This document shows, piece by piece, positions 31,644 to 43,521 of a stretch of 64,000 bases of DNA. Each line of letters begins with the position of its first letter. The first letter of the stretch is position 1. Source of the DNA: Dactylonectria macrodidyma (Eukaryota > Ascomycota > Sordariomycetes > Hypocreales > Nectriaceae); the NCBI GenBank assembly GCA_020744425.1, contig JAGMUV010000016.1:310001-374000 (forward strand), given 5' to 3'. The notes beneath the pieces are model-generated. The model saw only the letters and a program-made list of their open reading frames with translations. It was not told the DNA's origin and ran no database searches. The translations under genes were made by a program, and so were the position numbers.

Positions 31644-31831
31644 GTAGTTGTCGTACTCGGCAGTTGCGACTGAGCGATTCGTGTGGCCCTCTGCAGAGAA
31701 CGCACTTCGGCTCGATCGCCTGGCACTGTGTGTGGCGGTGTCCCGTTTCCGTACATTTGCCGCATCGCTGGGGTCTGTTGCAGGTGGATCACCTTAATAC
31801 GGTCTGCGTTCTTTGCGTTCCTCACCACCGC

Positions 31832-32243
31832 CAGGCTTTCTATCCATACTCGTATGGAATAAGTGATGGAGTATGGAATGTTCCATACTCCATACTCCAT
31901 ATTCCATACGGGCCGTCCGTATTCCATACGTATGGAATAATGGATTATTCCGGAAAATATTATCCCCGCTATTGCAGTCTGTTTCAGAGTGATCCCAAAC
32001 CCATCGTTTATGCTGTTTCATACTTCAATCTCAGCTCTGTCTGCAGCCGACAGCAGGCAAACCACTGTACAATTACTGAATTGCAGAGCTCCCAAACCTG
32101 ATTCTTTACGATAGTGGCAGTGTGAGAGATGACGTCATTTTTTGTATTCCATACGTATGGAATAAGCTTCCATACGAGGTGCATTCCATATTCCATATTC
32201 CATACGGGCCTGTATGGAGTATGGAATATGGATAGAAAGCCTG
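31832..32243 (-). mobile_element. hAT-type MITE, copy 1, at the LINE-1/LINE-3 junction
   Basis: 412 bp, with inverted ends CAGGCTTTCTATCCATA and many TCCATAC/GTATGGA subterminal motifs, including attccatacgtatggaat. It is an inverted near-identical copy of 39151-39562. On its left lies accaccgc, the inverse of the target duplicated at copy 2; on its right lies atcgagga, so the duplication is not matched. No coding capacity. Confidence 0.9.
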
Positions 32244-35200
32244 ATCGAGGACCACCTCGCCACCAGCTCGGATCACTTCACTCTTAGCACAACGCTACCA
32301 AACATCGCGCCAGCACCAATACAGCCAGGCAAGATCCGGGTGACAACAGACGACGAACTCAAGCGGTTTGTAGAAATCGTAGAACTTGGATCGGCTGGGA
32401 TCCCTGCCACTGCCTCGAGTGCACCAGAACTAGATGAGCTTGCATCCACACTTGTGAACCTGCTGCAGTCAGCAGCGAAGGCGGCAGGCCGACCTGCGAG
32501 GGAGCACGCAACGCCCCATGGTGGACTGAGGAGTGCGCCCTTGCCGCAGCCGGATATCGCGCGATCAGACGACTGTACCCCCTTGGATTCAACCAAGAGG
32601 TCCAGCTAGCCAAACGGGAGTTCCACCGCGTGGTCCGCCGAGCCAAGAGGCTCTACTGGCGGAACCTGATCAACAGCTTCTCAGACAGCAGCTCCGTTTT
32701 TAAGGCCGTCCGATGGCTGAGATCGCCAGGAGCCTTCCAACCTCCTCCACTGCAAGTGGACGACGTGGTCTACGAAACCCAGCTGGACAAAGCTAACGCG
32801 CTCCGACGAGCTACTCTAGAGCGCAGAACGGCGGAGGATGACATCCAGGATCCCTGGATCCAGGTCAATCCTCACAGAATGATCCCTTTCCCACAGGAAA
32901 TCTCCCTTGAGGAAGCGCAGGACGCGACTCTTCGGACTGGAAATACATCTCCAGGAGCCGACAACATCACAGTCAAACTTCTCACGGCAGTATGGCACAT
33001 CATCGGAACACACGTTCGCCGCCTCTTCGAGGGGTGTCTGGCCATAGGCCACCACCCGAAGCCTTTCAGAGCGGCCGAGGTGGTGATGATCGCCAAATCT
33101 GGACGTAGAGACCTGACAGAGCCGCGGGCATGGCGGCCTATCTCTCTGCTCTCTTGCCTCGGCAAGGGGCTAGAACGGTTGGTCGCGCGCCGTCTTGCGT
33201 GGGCATGTATCCACTATGGAGTCCTCCACCCACAACAAGCCGGGGCGCTCCCGAAGAGGTCTGCGACAGACCTTGTGGCCGCCCTAGTCCACGACATTGA
33301 AGAAGTATTTGCCCTTAAGAAGGTGGCCACGCTGGTCACGATGGACATCCAAGGCGCTTTCGACACTGTCTTGCGCAACAGACTAATTCTGCGACTCCGC
33401 GAACAAGGCTGGCCGGAACATCTTGCACGATGGGCCGGTTCGTTTATGGACGACCGATCTGCCTGCGTCAGATACCAGGATACTACCACTCCGCTCTCTC
33501 CTCTCCAATGCGGCCTCCCTCAGGGGTCGCCGGTATCGCCAATCCTGTTTTTGCTATATACGGAGCCCATCTACAGACTAAGCAACCCTCAAGGCCGGTT
33601 CGGCTACGCAGACGACACAGCAATCCTGTGCACGGGCGACACGGTAGAGGAAACAGCGGCTGCAGCGTCAAGATCTGTCGAAGAAATGGTCCGCTGGGGC
33701 GCGGCGAACGGAATATCTTTCGACCCTAAGAAGACGGAAGTCATGCACTTCTCCCGGAGCAAACTCGAGACCACGCCGTCCATACGCCACGGCGATGTCG
33801 AAAAACACCCCGAGGCAGCAATGCGCTGGCTAGGCATCTGGCTGGACAGCAACCTGTCGTTCCGAGTCCACGTAGAGAAATGGACGGCTAAAGCCCAGGC
33901 TGTGGCCTACCATCTACGAGGACTCACCAACACGATACACGGCCCACTACCTAGTGCCGTGCGAAGCGCCGTCAGAGCATGCGTTGAACCGGTTCTGCTC
34001 TACGGCACTGAAGTATGGTACCCAGGCGCAACCCAGCCGCGGTGGAACCAGCCGTCCAAAGACCGACCATCAGGTATCCGGCATCTCCTGCGGAGAATGA
34101 CCGACGCCATCGTGCATTCCATGCGAGCCATACTCCCCGTTTGGAGGACGACCCCCATCGCCATCCTCCATCGGGAAAGTGGGATACCTCCTATCGCCCA
34201 ACTTCTCGAAGCACGTCGATACCGCTTCTCTGCCCGACTCAAATCCCTTGATGAGGCACATCCCCTCGCGACGCGCACGCTTCCACCCAGACAACCCACC
34301 TACCACCCGCTCATCAAGCGGAAGTACCAAACTCTAACAGAGAGCAGCTTCAAGACCCGTCTCCGACGGACTAATGAGCTCCTCGCACCCTGTCCACGCC
34401 CGGCTCTCATGCAAAAACGCTTCGACAAGGAACAGGACACACCCCTACAGACGGCAGCGAAAGAGGAATCGGCCGAGGCCTTCCTCCGGTGGGCTGAGAC
34501 AGTAGGCCCAACCACTCTGATCGTATACTCAGACGGCTCCTTGTCCTCGGAAGGAGCAGCCAGCTATGGGTTTGCCATTCACCAGAAGGACCTTTCCATC
34601 TACGACGGCTCGGGCCGTCTTGGACCTGCCGAGGTGTTTGATGCTGAAGCTACAGGAGCACTGGAGGGCCTCAAGGCCGCTCTGAACCTCCCAGGATCAG
34701 CGACACGAAACATTGTGGTCTGCCTAGACAACCTGGCAGCCGCAACATGCCTACGGGGCACACCGTCCGATTCCTCACATGACGTCTTCCTCAAGTTCCA
34801 GGCGCTGGCTACATCTCATGGTGCAACACAAGTGCGCTGGATACCTGGCCACACAGACATCCCCGGCAACGAACAAGCGGATAAGCTGGCAAAAGCGGCT
34901 TCCTCGCTGCCGGAGCCAGAGGGTGCTCAGCCGACGCTGGCATATCTACGAAAGATGGCGAGGCAGAAACCGAAGGAAGCCTTTGAAGCATGGTGGGCAA
35001 CCTCCGCCCCCGAGCAATATAAGAGATTCAATCTCAAGGCAACTACACGCTGCCCGCCGGAGCTCTCGCTCCCTCGGGCTGCTCTGCACCATTTACTCGC
35101 AGCAAGGTCCCTCCATGGGGATTTCGCTGCATACCACGAACGGTTCAACCACGAAGACGCGCGAATGACCTGCTCGTGCGGGCGACGCAAAGCACCTGAT

Positions 35201-35359
35201 CATATCTTCTACTGCAGAAAGGTACCGCGACGGTGTCGAATGAGGCTTGTCCCATCGCCGACCGTAACAGTCAACCTCGCGATAGGAAGAAATTTCGACA
35301 AGTACACCAAGGTGGCCAAATCAAGCGGCTTCTTTGAAAAGATTTGTCCTCGTTACTAA
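32244..35359 (+). pseudogene. LINE-3 ORF2: endonuclease end, RT, RNase H
   Basis: The frame from 32630 (909 aa) is open, and in-frame sequence upstream reads PWWTEECALAAAGYRAIRRL. A frameshift near 32490-32515 separates it from the endonuclease end. RT motifs are RAWRPISLLS, MDIQGAFDTV, GLPQGSPVSPILF and FGYADDTAIL (about residue 324 of the open frame). The RNase H region keeps the usual acidic residues: YSDGS (about 634), the Glu in DAEATGAL, CLDNLAAA, and WIPGHTDIPGNEQAD. A terminal CSCGRRKAPDHIFYC cluster is present. Only 5' truncation and one frameshift prevent function. Confidence 0.85.
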
Positions 35360-35757
35360 GGCAGACCTAAGACGCACCCTCGTCTCTTCCTCTCCTTTCA
35401 TTGTATTCTCTCTTCTCTCCTATCTTCTCTTTTATTCCTTTTCTTCAATTATACGGGCTTGACCGCCTCGTGCAGTCATGCCAATGCTCTCTCACCAGTC
35501 TCCCTAAAGACTGACCCATGTAGCGGCTACCGCAGCCGCGCCTGGTCATTCCGCTGACGGATAACAGGCTCGACAGAAATGCGCCTCTGAGCCGATGATA
35601 TGCTGGATAGTGGTCTTTTCTGTTTGTACGAAAGAATTGCGTAGATTTTAGCATTAGAGACTCTAGCTCAGCACGTCCTGTGCCCCAATAGGGGACTTTT
35701 CGGGCCTCACGGCCCTCGGACGAAAAATATACATACATACATACATACATACATTTA
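32244..35757 (+). mobile_element. LINE-3: second Tad-like LINE family, 5'-truncated
   Basis: It starts in the last part of the endonuclease (EDHLATSSDHFTLSTTLP) directly at the MITE border and continues through RT and RNase H. The 3' UTR (35360-35727) includes a run of T/C-rich sequence and ends in an (acat)n tail at about 35728-35755. Confidence 0.85.
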
Positions 35758-35960
35758 TTGGCTAGCATTTACCTCAGCACGCGTCTTTATTGACAATCAG
35801 ACCTAACACGCGACCACGCGTTTCTGCCACGTGTCAGGGGAGGTACGATTGGTACGGACCTTGTTGAGCTGGGCCTACCGGTGGTTGCCTGTCGACACTG
35901 GCCATCGTCACCTCTGCTCATTTTCTTTATCACTGTCGAGCCTAGACAAGACTTACCGCC
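35756..35960. other. Interval between LINE-3 tail and hAT-3 gene
   Basis: About 200 bp leader of hAT-3. The left terminal repeats expected for hAT-3 (CAATAT motifs) are not evident here, so the left end may have been lost. Confidence 0.5.
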
Positions 35961-38131
35961 ATGCCTCAACAGCGCCTCCCTTTTGCAAAATGGTCACAAC
36001 GAAGAGAGTCGTCAATTTCAGTCGACTTTTCAGAGTCTTCCAGCCAGCAGTTACATGGCCTAGACGAAAGCCAAACGTCCAAATCTCGACCTTACACAGC
36101 CTCTACAACCTCCTCCACCAAGCCCAGAACATCATGGGTCTTCTCCCATATGCCAGACGAGGAGATAGAGACGAGATACTACAATCAGCGGACCGGAAAA
36201 GAAGAGTGGCGGTGCAAACATTGTAACAGAACCTATGCCTGTTCTGGGGGTACTGCGGCTCCCGCAAAACATCTTATGGACCCTCCTCCTGACGGCCACG
36301 GTCTGCCAAAAGGAGCCCCGCGAACAGCTAAAGCGACAACGATACGAACGATTCTCGAACAAGCTCGTGCTGTGGCAGAAGAAAATCCCCGCAAACGCCG
36401 TCGGCTCAACGATCAATCCGGAGATTCGATCGACCCTGACCAGCTCGAGGTATTATACGTGAGGTTTATTACAGCCTGCTCTCTCCCATTTCGGCTCGTG
36501 GAATGCCCAGAGTTCCGAGCCCTCTTGGCCTACATCAATAACGATATCGATACTTGGCTTCCAGATACGCACGAGACCATTAGGAAATGGATCATGCGGC
36601 AGTACGAAGACCAGAAGGAGAAGGTCAAGCAGCGTATACAGTCGGCGAAGTCAAGAGTTCACATCAGCTGCGACCTTTGGACTTCTCCCAACTCTTTGGC
36701 CATCTTAGGCGTAGTTGGTCACTATGTCACGGAAGACGGTCAGCTCGAACACCATATTTTGGCGTTGAAAGACATCGATAGTGAGCATGACGGTTCTCAC
36801 CTCGCTGAGGCAATTTTGGAAGTGGTTGACGAATGGGGCTTTGCTTCGAAGCTTGGATATTTCGTGATGGACAATGCTGGCAATAACGATACAATGATGA
36901 GATCCCTTTCGCTTGGTCAGTATAACTCACTATTTCTACTGATTGGCCCTAACATCCCACAGGCCTCCTACGCCGATATGATATCCAATACGACCCCAAG
37001 GTTCACCGACTCCGCTGCCAAGGTCATATCATCAACCTCGCCGCCAAAGCTTTCCTCTTCGTCACCGACAATGAGAAGCTCGAACGCGACGATGCTGGCC
37101 TGCATAATGTGACACTAAAGCATATTGAAGCGTGGCGGAAGAAGGGACCTCTTGGCAAGCTTCACAACTTCGTCGTTTACATCCAACAGAGTGTTCAGCG
37201 CAGCCAAAAGTTTCTGGCTATCAGCCACAACCGTAAGCTTGCGCGAGACAATGACACAAGATGGAGCTCGTGGTATACCATGTTGAGGGCGGCATTGAAT
37301 CTTAGAGATGCAATTGACGGCTATTTTAACAAATGGATGGACGCAGATTGCGATAGAGACGAGCTCTCTCCAGAGGAGTGGATCATCTTGGAGAAGATCA
37401 AGTCCTTCTTAGAGAAGCTGAAGATGACGACCAAGGCTCTCGAGTCATCGTTTGCAACACTCGACAATGTCCTCTTGGCGATGGACTTCGTATTGGCACA
37501 ATTCGAAGCCGGCAAGGAGGCAAGTATCGACGATCCGGTGATGGCACCGATGTATAACTCGGGCTGGGCCAAGTTGGATAAGTACTATCGCCTTACTGAT
37601 GAATCGCCTGCGTATGTTGCAGCCATTGTGCTCCACCCTTCGCATAAATGGCACTACATCCAGGAGAACTGGAAAAAGGAGTGGGTTGAGCCTTCAGAGA
37701 AGTTGATTGAGACACTGTGGAACGAATATAAACCTGTGGAATCACCGTTTCCTCTCTGCGAGGTCCCATCGACGACCACGAACGAGTTCTTGAATTGGAG
37801 GAACAAGCACCTGCAGCCGTCACTTGTCATGGACGAATACGAGCGATATTGCAATTCTGAACGGGTTTATGGCTTTACAAGCGCCCTTGCATGGTGGCTA
37901 GAGGAGACGCAGCAGAAAACCTACCCGAGCCTGAGCAAGATGGCCGTGGATATACTGTCAATTCCTGCAATGTCAGCGGAGCCTGAACGACTCTTCTCTG
38001 GGGCAAAGATAACGATTACAGACCGTCGAAATCGACTTGGGAGTGATGTAATTGAAGCATTGGAGTGCCTGAAGTCATGGTTTGGGATACGAGATTTTCA
38101 GGGCGACGAGATTTGTGCAGAAGCGGTTTAG
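35961..38131 (+). CDS. hAT-3 transposase, intact, one intron
   Basis: Two exons, 35961-36915 and 36963-38131, give 707 aa without a stop. An N-terminal BED-like finger is seen (EEWRCKHCNRTYACSG...PAKHLMD, about residues 93-120), then VHISCDLWTSPNSLAILG, KLGYFVMDNAGNNDTMM (end of exon 1), RLRCQGHIINLAAKAFLF, RKLARDNDTRWSSWY, and the hATC end TYPSLSKMAVDILSIPAMSA with ERLFSGAK. It belongs to the Restless/Tol2-like fungal group by overall pattern (inference). The gene lies between LINE-3 and LINE-2 and is followed by its right terminal repeats. Confidence 0.9.
36916..36962 (+). other. Intron of hAT-3
   Basis: 47 nt, GTCAGT...CACAG, with a CTAAC branch-like site; joins MMRSLSLG to LLRRYDIQYD in frame. 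Confidence 0.85.
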
Positions 38132-38133
38132 TG

Positions 38134-38310
38134 ATAGGGTCACGTGGGATATATTGGATGTATTGTCACACTGCCAATATATTGGGTTCTTGGCAATAAA
38201 TACAATATGAGTCATGTTCATATTGGGTAATACAATATGCACCCCTTGACAATACAATAATATTGCGAGGGGGTCCATATTGCCAATATCGTATTGTTTA
38301 TATTATTAGC
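38134..38310. repeat. hAT-3 right terminal region with CAATAT repeats
   Basis: About 175 bp rich in CAATAT/ATATTG motifs in both orientations. It ends where LINE-2 ORF1 sequence starts, so hAT-3 probably inserted into LINE-2. Confidence 0.65.
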
Positions 38311-39792
38311 AACACTGGCGACGCGTCGCTCGTCGAGACCCGTGAAACCAACCGCGAAAGCCCAAAAGTTTTGGCAAGTAGCCTCAAGCCAGGTCGGGAC
38401 ATCCAAGAATGCCGGCACAAAGCAAGTGGCAGCAGGCGACAACGACTGGGACAATGCGGACGGGGGACTGCAGGCTGTGGATGGCGCGGCCCGCAGCGAT
38501 TCATCGCTAATGCAGATGATGCTCCAGACGACGCTCCAGACGATGCTCCAGGAAACGTCCAGCCATCTCATGAGCAAGCAGAAACAGATGCTGGAGAGAC
38601 TCTGGGATGCTTTAATGGAGAACCAGCAGAAAGCGACAAAGGTGATTAGCGATCAGTTGGAGATGATCCGACAACTCCAGCAGGAGATACGGACTGTCAG
38701 GGCCGAGGCGGCTGACGACCGGACAAAAGCCGAGGAAACCAGAAGCATGCAGGAACAGACAGCACGTGAGATGAAACAGATGCGCGAGCAGCTGATTGAA
38801 CAGCTCAGGCAGGTAAGGGAACAAGCGGCAGAAGAAACAAAGCAGTTGCGAGAGCAACTAGACGCGATGGCCAAAAGTATTCAGGCCAACAGCGCCCAGA
38901 CGAGCCCGCACCCATCGTATGCAGACGTAGCCCGTACCCCGCCGTCAAGCCAGCCAAGCAACGTTCAAACGCTCTCGTCGATACAAACAACACCGTCCAC
39001 GCTTACCGATACTCTCTTCTGCACTATCGACACATCGCGTGTCAACGAGGAGGAGAAGAGCAAAGCGCAAGTGGGAGGAATTCGACAGGCAATTGAGGAG
39101 GAGATGCGAAAGAAGGAGGGCCGACAGGACTGGAGGTGTGCAGCGGTGGTCAGGCTTTCTATCCATATTCCATACTCCATACAGGCCCGTATGGAATATG
39201 GAATATGGAATGCACCTCGTATGGAAGCTTATTCCATACGTATGGAATACAAAAAATGACGTCATCTCTCACACTGCCACTATCGTAAAGAATCAGGTTT
39301 GGGAGCTCTGCAATTCAGTAATTGTACAGTGGTTTGCCTGCTGTCGGCTGCAGACAGAGCTGAGATTGAAGTATGAAACAGCATAAACGATGGGTTTGGG
39401 ATCACTCTGAAACAGACTGCAATAGCGGGGATAATATTTTCCGGAATAATCCATTATTCCATACGTATGGAATACGGACGGCCCGTATGGAATATGGAGT
39501 ATGGAGTATGGAACATTCCATACTCCATCACTTATTCCATACGAGTATGGATAGAAAGCCTGGCGGTGGTGAGGAACGCAAAGAACGCAGACCGTATTAA
39601 GGTGATCCACCTGCAACAGACCCCAGCGATGCGGCAAATGTACGGAAACGGGACACCGCCACACACAGTGCCAGGCGATCGAGCCGAAGTGCGTTCTCTG
39701 CAGAGGGCCACACGAATCGCTCAGTCGCAACTGCCGAGTACGACAACTACATGACGGCAATGTGCACTAACCTCCAGATCCTCCAGCTTAAC
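38311..39792 (+). pseudogene. LINE-2 ORF1 (Gag-like nucleic-acid-binding protein), interrupted
   Basis: The frame reads RRSSRPVKPTAKAQKFWQ, a long coiled-coil-like Gln/Glu-rich stretch (about 38560-38890, e.g. REQLIEQLRQVREQ), PSYADVARTPPSSQ and DWRCAAVVR, where the MITE is inserted (39151-39562). After the MITE it resumes with RNAKNADRIKV. Two CCHC-type knuckles (CGKCTETGHRHTQC and CVLCRGPHESLSRNC) follow in a shifted frame, so an internal deletion or frameshift is also present. ORF1 proteins coat LINE RNA; this copy is not functional. Confidence 0.75.
39151..39562 (+). mobile_element. hAT-type MITE, copy 2, inside LINE-2 ORF1
   Basis: 412 bp with CAGGCTTTCTATCCATA inverted ends, flanked by a perfect 8-bp target duplication gcggtggt (39143-39150 and 39563-39570). 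The CAG start and 8-bp duplication fit the hAT superfamily. Removing it restores the ORF1 codons AAVVRNAKN. No matching autonomous hAT is in the window. Confidence 0.95.
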
Positions 39793-42700
39793 GTGGGGAA
39801 GAGGGATGCGGTGCAATTGAGCATGATGAACGACGGAGACTTGCGGGACTACGTGGTGCTGGCAATAGCCGAACCATACGCGCTGAACATTGACGGTGCG
39901 GTGATGACAGCACCAAATAACCACAGAAACTGGACGAGATTTATACCGACAAAGAGACACGAGATGCGATGGCCGATCCGCAGCATGCTCTGGATCCGCA
40001 GGGACCTGGAGGCGGAGCAGGTGCCGATACCGTCAGCCGACCTGACAGGAGCAATAATACGACTGCCCGACCGGGACGTCCTAGTGGTATCGGTGTATGT
40101 GGAAGGGAGTAATGAGAATGCTCTACGCATAGCAATAGAGCAACTGTACAGGATGATAACGGGCTTCCGCAACAGCACAGGGAAAAGAACGGACGTGATC
40201 TTAGCAGGCGACTTCAACCGCCACGACCAACTATAGGGAGGTGACGAGGTGACAGGCAGACGCCAAGGGGAGGCAGATGCAATCATCGACCTCATGGACG
40301 AGCATGGCCTCCTCAGCCTCCTTCCCAGGGGAACGAAAACCTAGGAGAGGGGTAGTGCGGAGAGCACGATCGACCTGGTGCTTGCGTCGTCCGAACTGGC
40401 CGAAGAGATGGTTCACTGCGGCATTCACCAGACCGAACACGGGTCGGACCATAGGGCAATCCAGACAGAGTTTGACCTCACGACACCGGAAAGGACGGCG
40501 AGTCCGAGACTGCTCTTCAAGAATGCACCGTGGAATGCGATCAAGGAGAGAGTGAAAGATCGGCTGGCACTCCTCCCATAGGACGGCGGGGTTCAGACAC
40601 AGACGGACAGGCTGATGGAGGCGGTCCTCGGCGCAATCCACGCCCTGGTCCCGCGAGCGAAGCCATCGCCATACGCAAAGAGATGGTGGACAACTGACCT
40701 TACTCGACTCCGGAAAACCTACACGTACTGGAGAAACCTGGCGAGGGCGCAACGGCGGGCAGGCCATAGACAGGACAACTTAGAGAGCCGGTCAAAGGTG
40801 GCATCCAAAGAGTACCATGACAGTATCAGAAGACAGAAGAAGGCCCACTAGGACGACTTCCTCACAGACGGCGCCAATATCTGGCAAGCAGCCAAATACC
40901 TCAAACCCGGTACCGACATGGTCGGCGACAAAATCCCCCGGCTGAAAAGGGCGGACGGGACGACAACGCAGGACAAGGCGGAACAGGCAGAAGAACTGCT
41001 GACGGCATTCTTCCCGCCGCTGCCAGCAACCATCGAAGACGAAGGTCCACGACCGCGGCGGAGAGAAGTGGCCATGCCAGACTTGACGTTGGAGGAGGTG
41101 GAGGAGAAAGTCATGGCAGCCAAGGCGTGGAAAGCACCCGGAGAAGACGGCGTGCCGGCGATGGTGTGGAAGCAACTGTGGCCGGTGGTCAAGGAACGCG
41201 TGATGCATCTGTTCCGCACCTCACTGGATGAAGGACAGCTACCAGACCAGTGGAGAAGCGCAAAGATCATCCCGCTCAAGAAGCCGGACAAGGGCGACTA
41301 CGCACTCGCAAAGGCCTGGAGACCAATCTCGCTGCTGTCGACGCTGGGAAAGATCCTCGAGGCGGTAGTGGCGGACAGGATCTCATACGCCGCCGAGACG
41401 TTCGGGCTCCTGCCCACAAACCACTTTGGGGCAAGGAAGCGGCGGTCGGCAGAGCAGGCTCTGCTGCTCTTCCAAGAACAAGTGTACAAAGCATGGCGGA
41501 ACCGCAAAGTGGTCAGCCTGGCCAGCTTCGACATCAAAGGCGCGTACAACGGCGTGTTCGATGACAGACTGCTACAGAGGCTGGAAGCAAGAGGTATCCC
41601 CAAGAAGCTGGTGCAATGGATAAGCGCGTTCTGCTCCAATCGCACGGCCAGCATTGTGGTGAACGACTACACGTCAGAGCAACGGGAGCTGCCGCAAGCC
41701 GGCCTTCCCCAAGGATCGCCGCTTTCGCCAGTGCTTTTCCTGTTCTTCAACGCAGACCTTGTGCAAAGCAAGATTAACTCGAAAGGCGGATCGATGGCGT
41801 TTGTCGACGACTACTCGGCCTGGGTCACGGGGCCGACGGCGGAGGCGAACAGGGACGGCATACAAGCCATCATTGACCGGGCACTGGCGTGGGGGAAACG
41901 CAGTGGAGCGACGTTTGAGCATGACAAGACAGCAATTGTCCACTTCACGCGCGTAGCTGAACGCACCAGCGAGGCGCCGTTCACGATCAATGGAGAGGAA
42001 GTCAAGCCCAAAGCGAAGGCCAAACTCTTAGGGGTAATCATGGACACGGAGCTCAGGTTCAAAGAACACATGGCCAAGGCCGCCACGAAAGGTCTCTTGG
42101 CAGCCATGTGTCTAAGGAGACTCAGGATGCTGCCACCACAAGCGGCCAGACAACTCTTCGTCGCAACCGTTGCCCCAGCCATGGACTACGCGTCTGTCGT
42201 GTGGTCGCATGCGCGCGGCGAAAGGGAATTGAAAGAGTTCAACAGGGCACAGAAAATAGGAGCGCGGGCCATCACGGGAGCCTTCCAGACGGTGGCGAGG
42301 GCAGTGGCTGAAGCGGAAGCCAACATCCAAACAGTACACGAGCGACATGCTCTGGCTGGAATGAAGTTGTACATCAATATGCAGACGCTGCCAAAGAAGC
42401 ACCCGTTAGCGACACTCAAAGTATCAGTGAGTCGAAGGTACATCTCGCCGATGAAGAGACTGGCGCTTGCCCTCGGCGAGAGCGGAATCGGGCGGATGGA
42501 AACAATCGAAGCCTATGCAGCACCGCCGTGGCACGCCCGCGTGTCGCTGGTGTGTGAGGCAGATCGGAAGGTGGCGATAGCGGCAGCCAACAGTGTCGAA
42601 GACATCACCATCGCGACCAGCGCTTCCGACAGAGGAGGAATGACGGGCATGGGAGGCATCATCAGCCACAAAGCAGCAGGGCGAGAGAATAGGGTCATGG

Positions 42701-43521
42701 CCAGGTACTCGGTCACTCTCGGCTCGCGAGACGACCAGAACCCCTACACAGCCGAGCTAGGGGCGATAGCAATGGCATTGCGATGCATGCCTGACGGATT
42801 ACGGGACCGAAGGCTTACCATACTGTCAAGCGGCCAGTCAGCACTGAAGGCGATCGCGCGACCACGACAACAATCGGGACAGTGCGCCATCCGAGAAATC
42901 TACAACCACATCCGACGGCTAAGAAAAGGCAACAACAGGGTCAAGATGATTTGGGTACCCTCTCGGGATGATGCGTTCCCCTTGGGGCCCAAGGCGAAGA
43001 GACAGGCCCAGAGAGCAACTGAATCGGGGCGCAAGCCAGAGACACAGCCGTACCAAGCCCGATCGACGCGGATAAGACTAGCGAGAGAGCAGCTACAACA
43101 GCACCAGACACTACCGGACAGAGTGGGCGGCTTCTCCAAGAGGGCTGACAAAGCGCTACCAGGAAAACACACAAAGGTGCTGTACGACGGACTGAAGAGG
43201 CGCGAAGCAGACACGCTTTCGCAGTTGCGCACGGGAATGGCGAGGATTAACAGCTACCTGTCAAGGATCGGTGCAGTGGAATCAAACTTGTGCGACTGTG
43301 GAAGGGCAGTCGAGACGATGGAACATTTTCTCTTTCGATGCACCAAGTGGGACGCACAACGCGAAGGCATAAGACAAATCAGGCAAAGCGAGATAGGAAA
43401 CCTATCGTTCTTTTTGGGAGGAAAGTCGGCATTGGACGGACCGAAGTGGTCACCTAACCTACAGGCGGTGCGAGCAACGATCAAATTTGCGATGAAGACA
43501 GGAAGGTTGGGAGTGAAGTAG
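39751..43521 (+). pseudogene. LINE-2 ORF2 (endonuclease-RT-RNase H-like), four TAG codons
   Basis: One reading frame of 1257 codons runs from ATG 39751 to TAG 43519-43521, interrupted only by TAG at 40234, 40342, 40579 and 40849. Endonuclease: LQLNVGKRD, IAEPYAL, VILAGDFNRHD, SDHRAIQTEF. RT: WRPISLLSTLGKILE, SFDIKGAYNGV, GLPQGSPLSPVLFLFF, AFVDDYSAW. The RNase H-like part keeps AELGAIAMALRCMP and WVPSRDD but has Ser in place of two expected Asp (ATSAS, LSSGQSAL). A CDCG...MEHFLFRC tail follows. From 40918 the frame is fully open (867 codons). Confidence 0.88.

Larger units (their letters stand above)
27405..31831 (-). mobile_element. LINE-1: Tad-like non-LTR retrotransposon, 3' part
   Basis: Minus-strand LINE ending in a (TAC)n tail (agt repeats at 27407-27425 on the plus strand). 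It carries the end of ORF1, a full ORF2 frame and the 3' UTR. It is near-identical to LINE-2 (39563-43835) in inverted orientation, apart from solo LTR B, one extra stop and a few substitutions. Its 5' side stops at the MITE (31832). Confidence 0.9.

Noticed and set aside
35700..35757. CRISPR-like or satellite array at the (acat)n run
   Set aside because: It is a simple microsatellite at the LINE-3 3' end, like the (tac)n and (aatcc)n tails of the other LINEs.
40918..43521. Treating the 867-codon frame of LINE-2 as a separate intact gene
   Set aside because: It lacks the endonuclease and the first RT segments, which lie upstream in the same frame behind TAG codons, so it is part of one broken ORF2.
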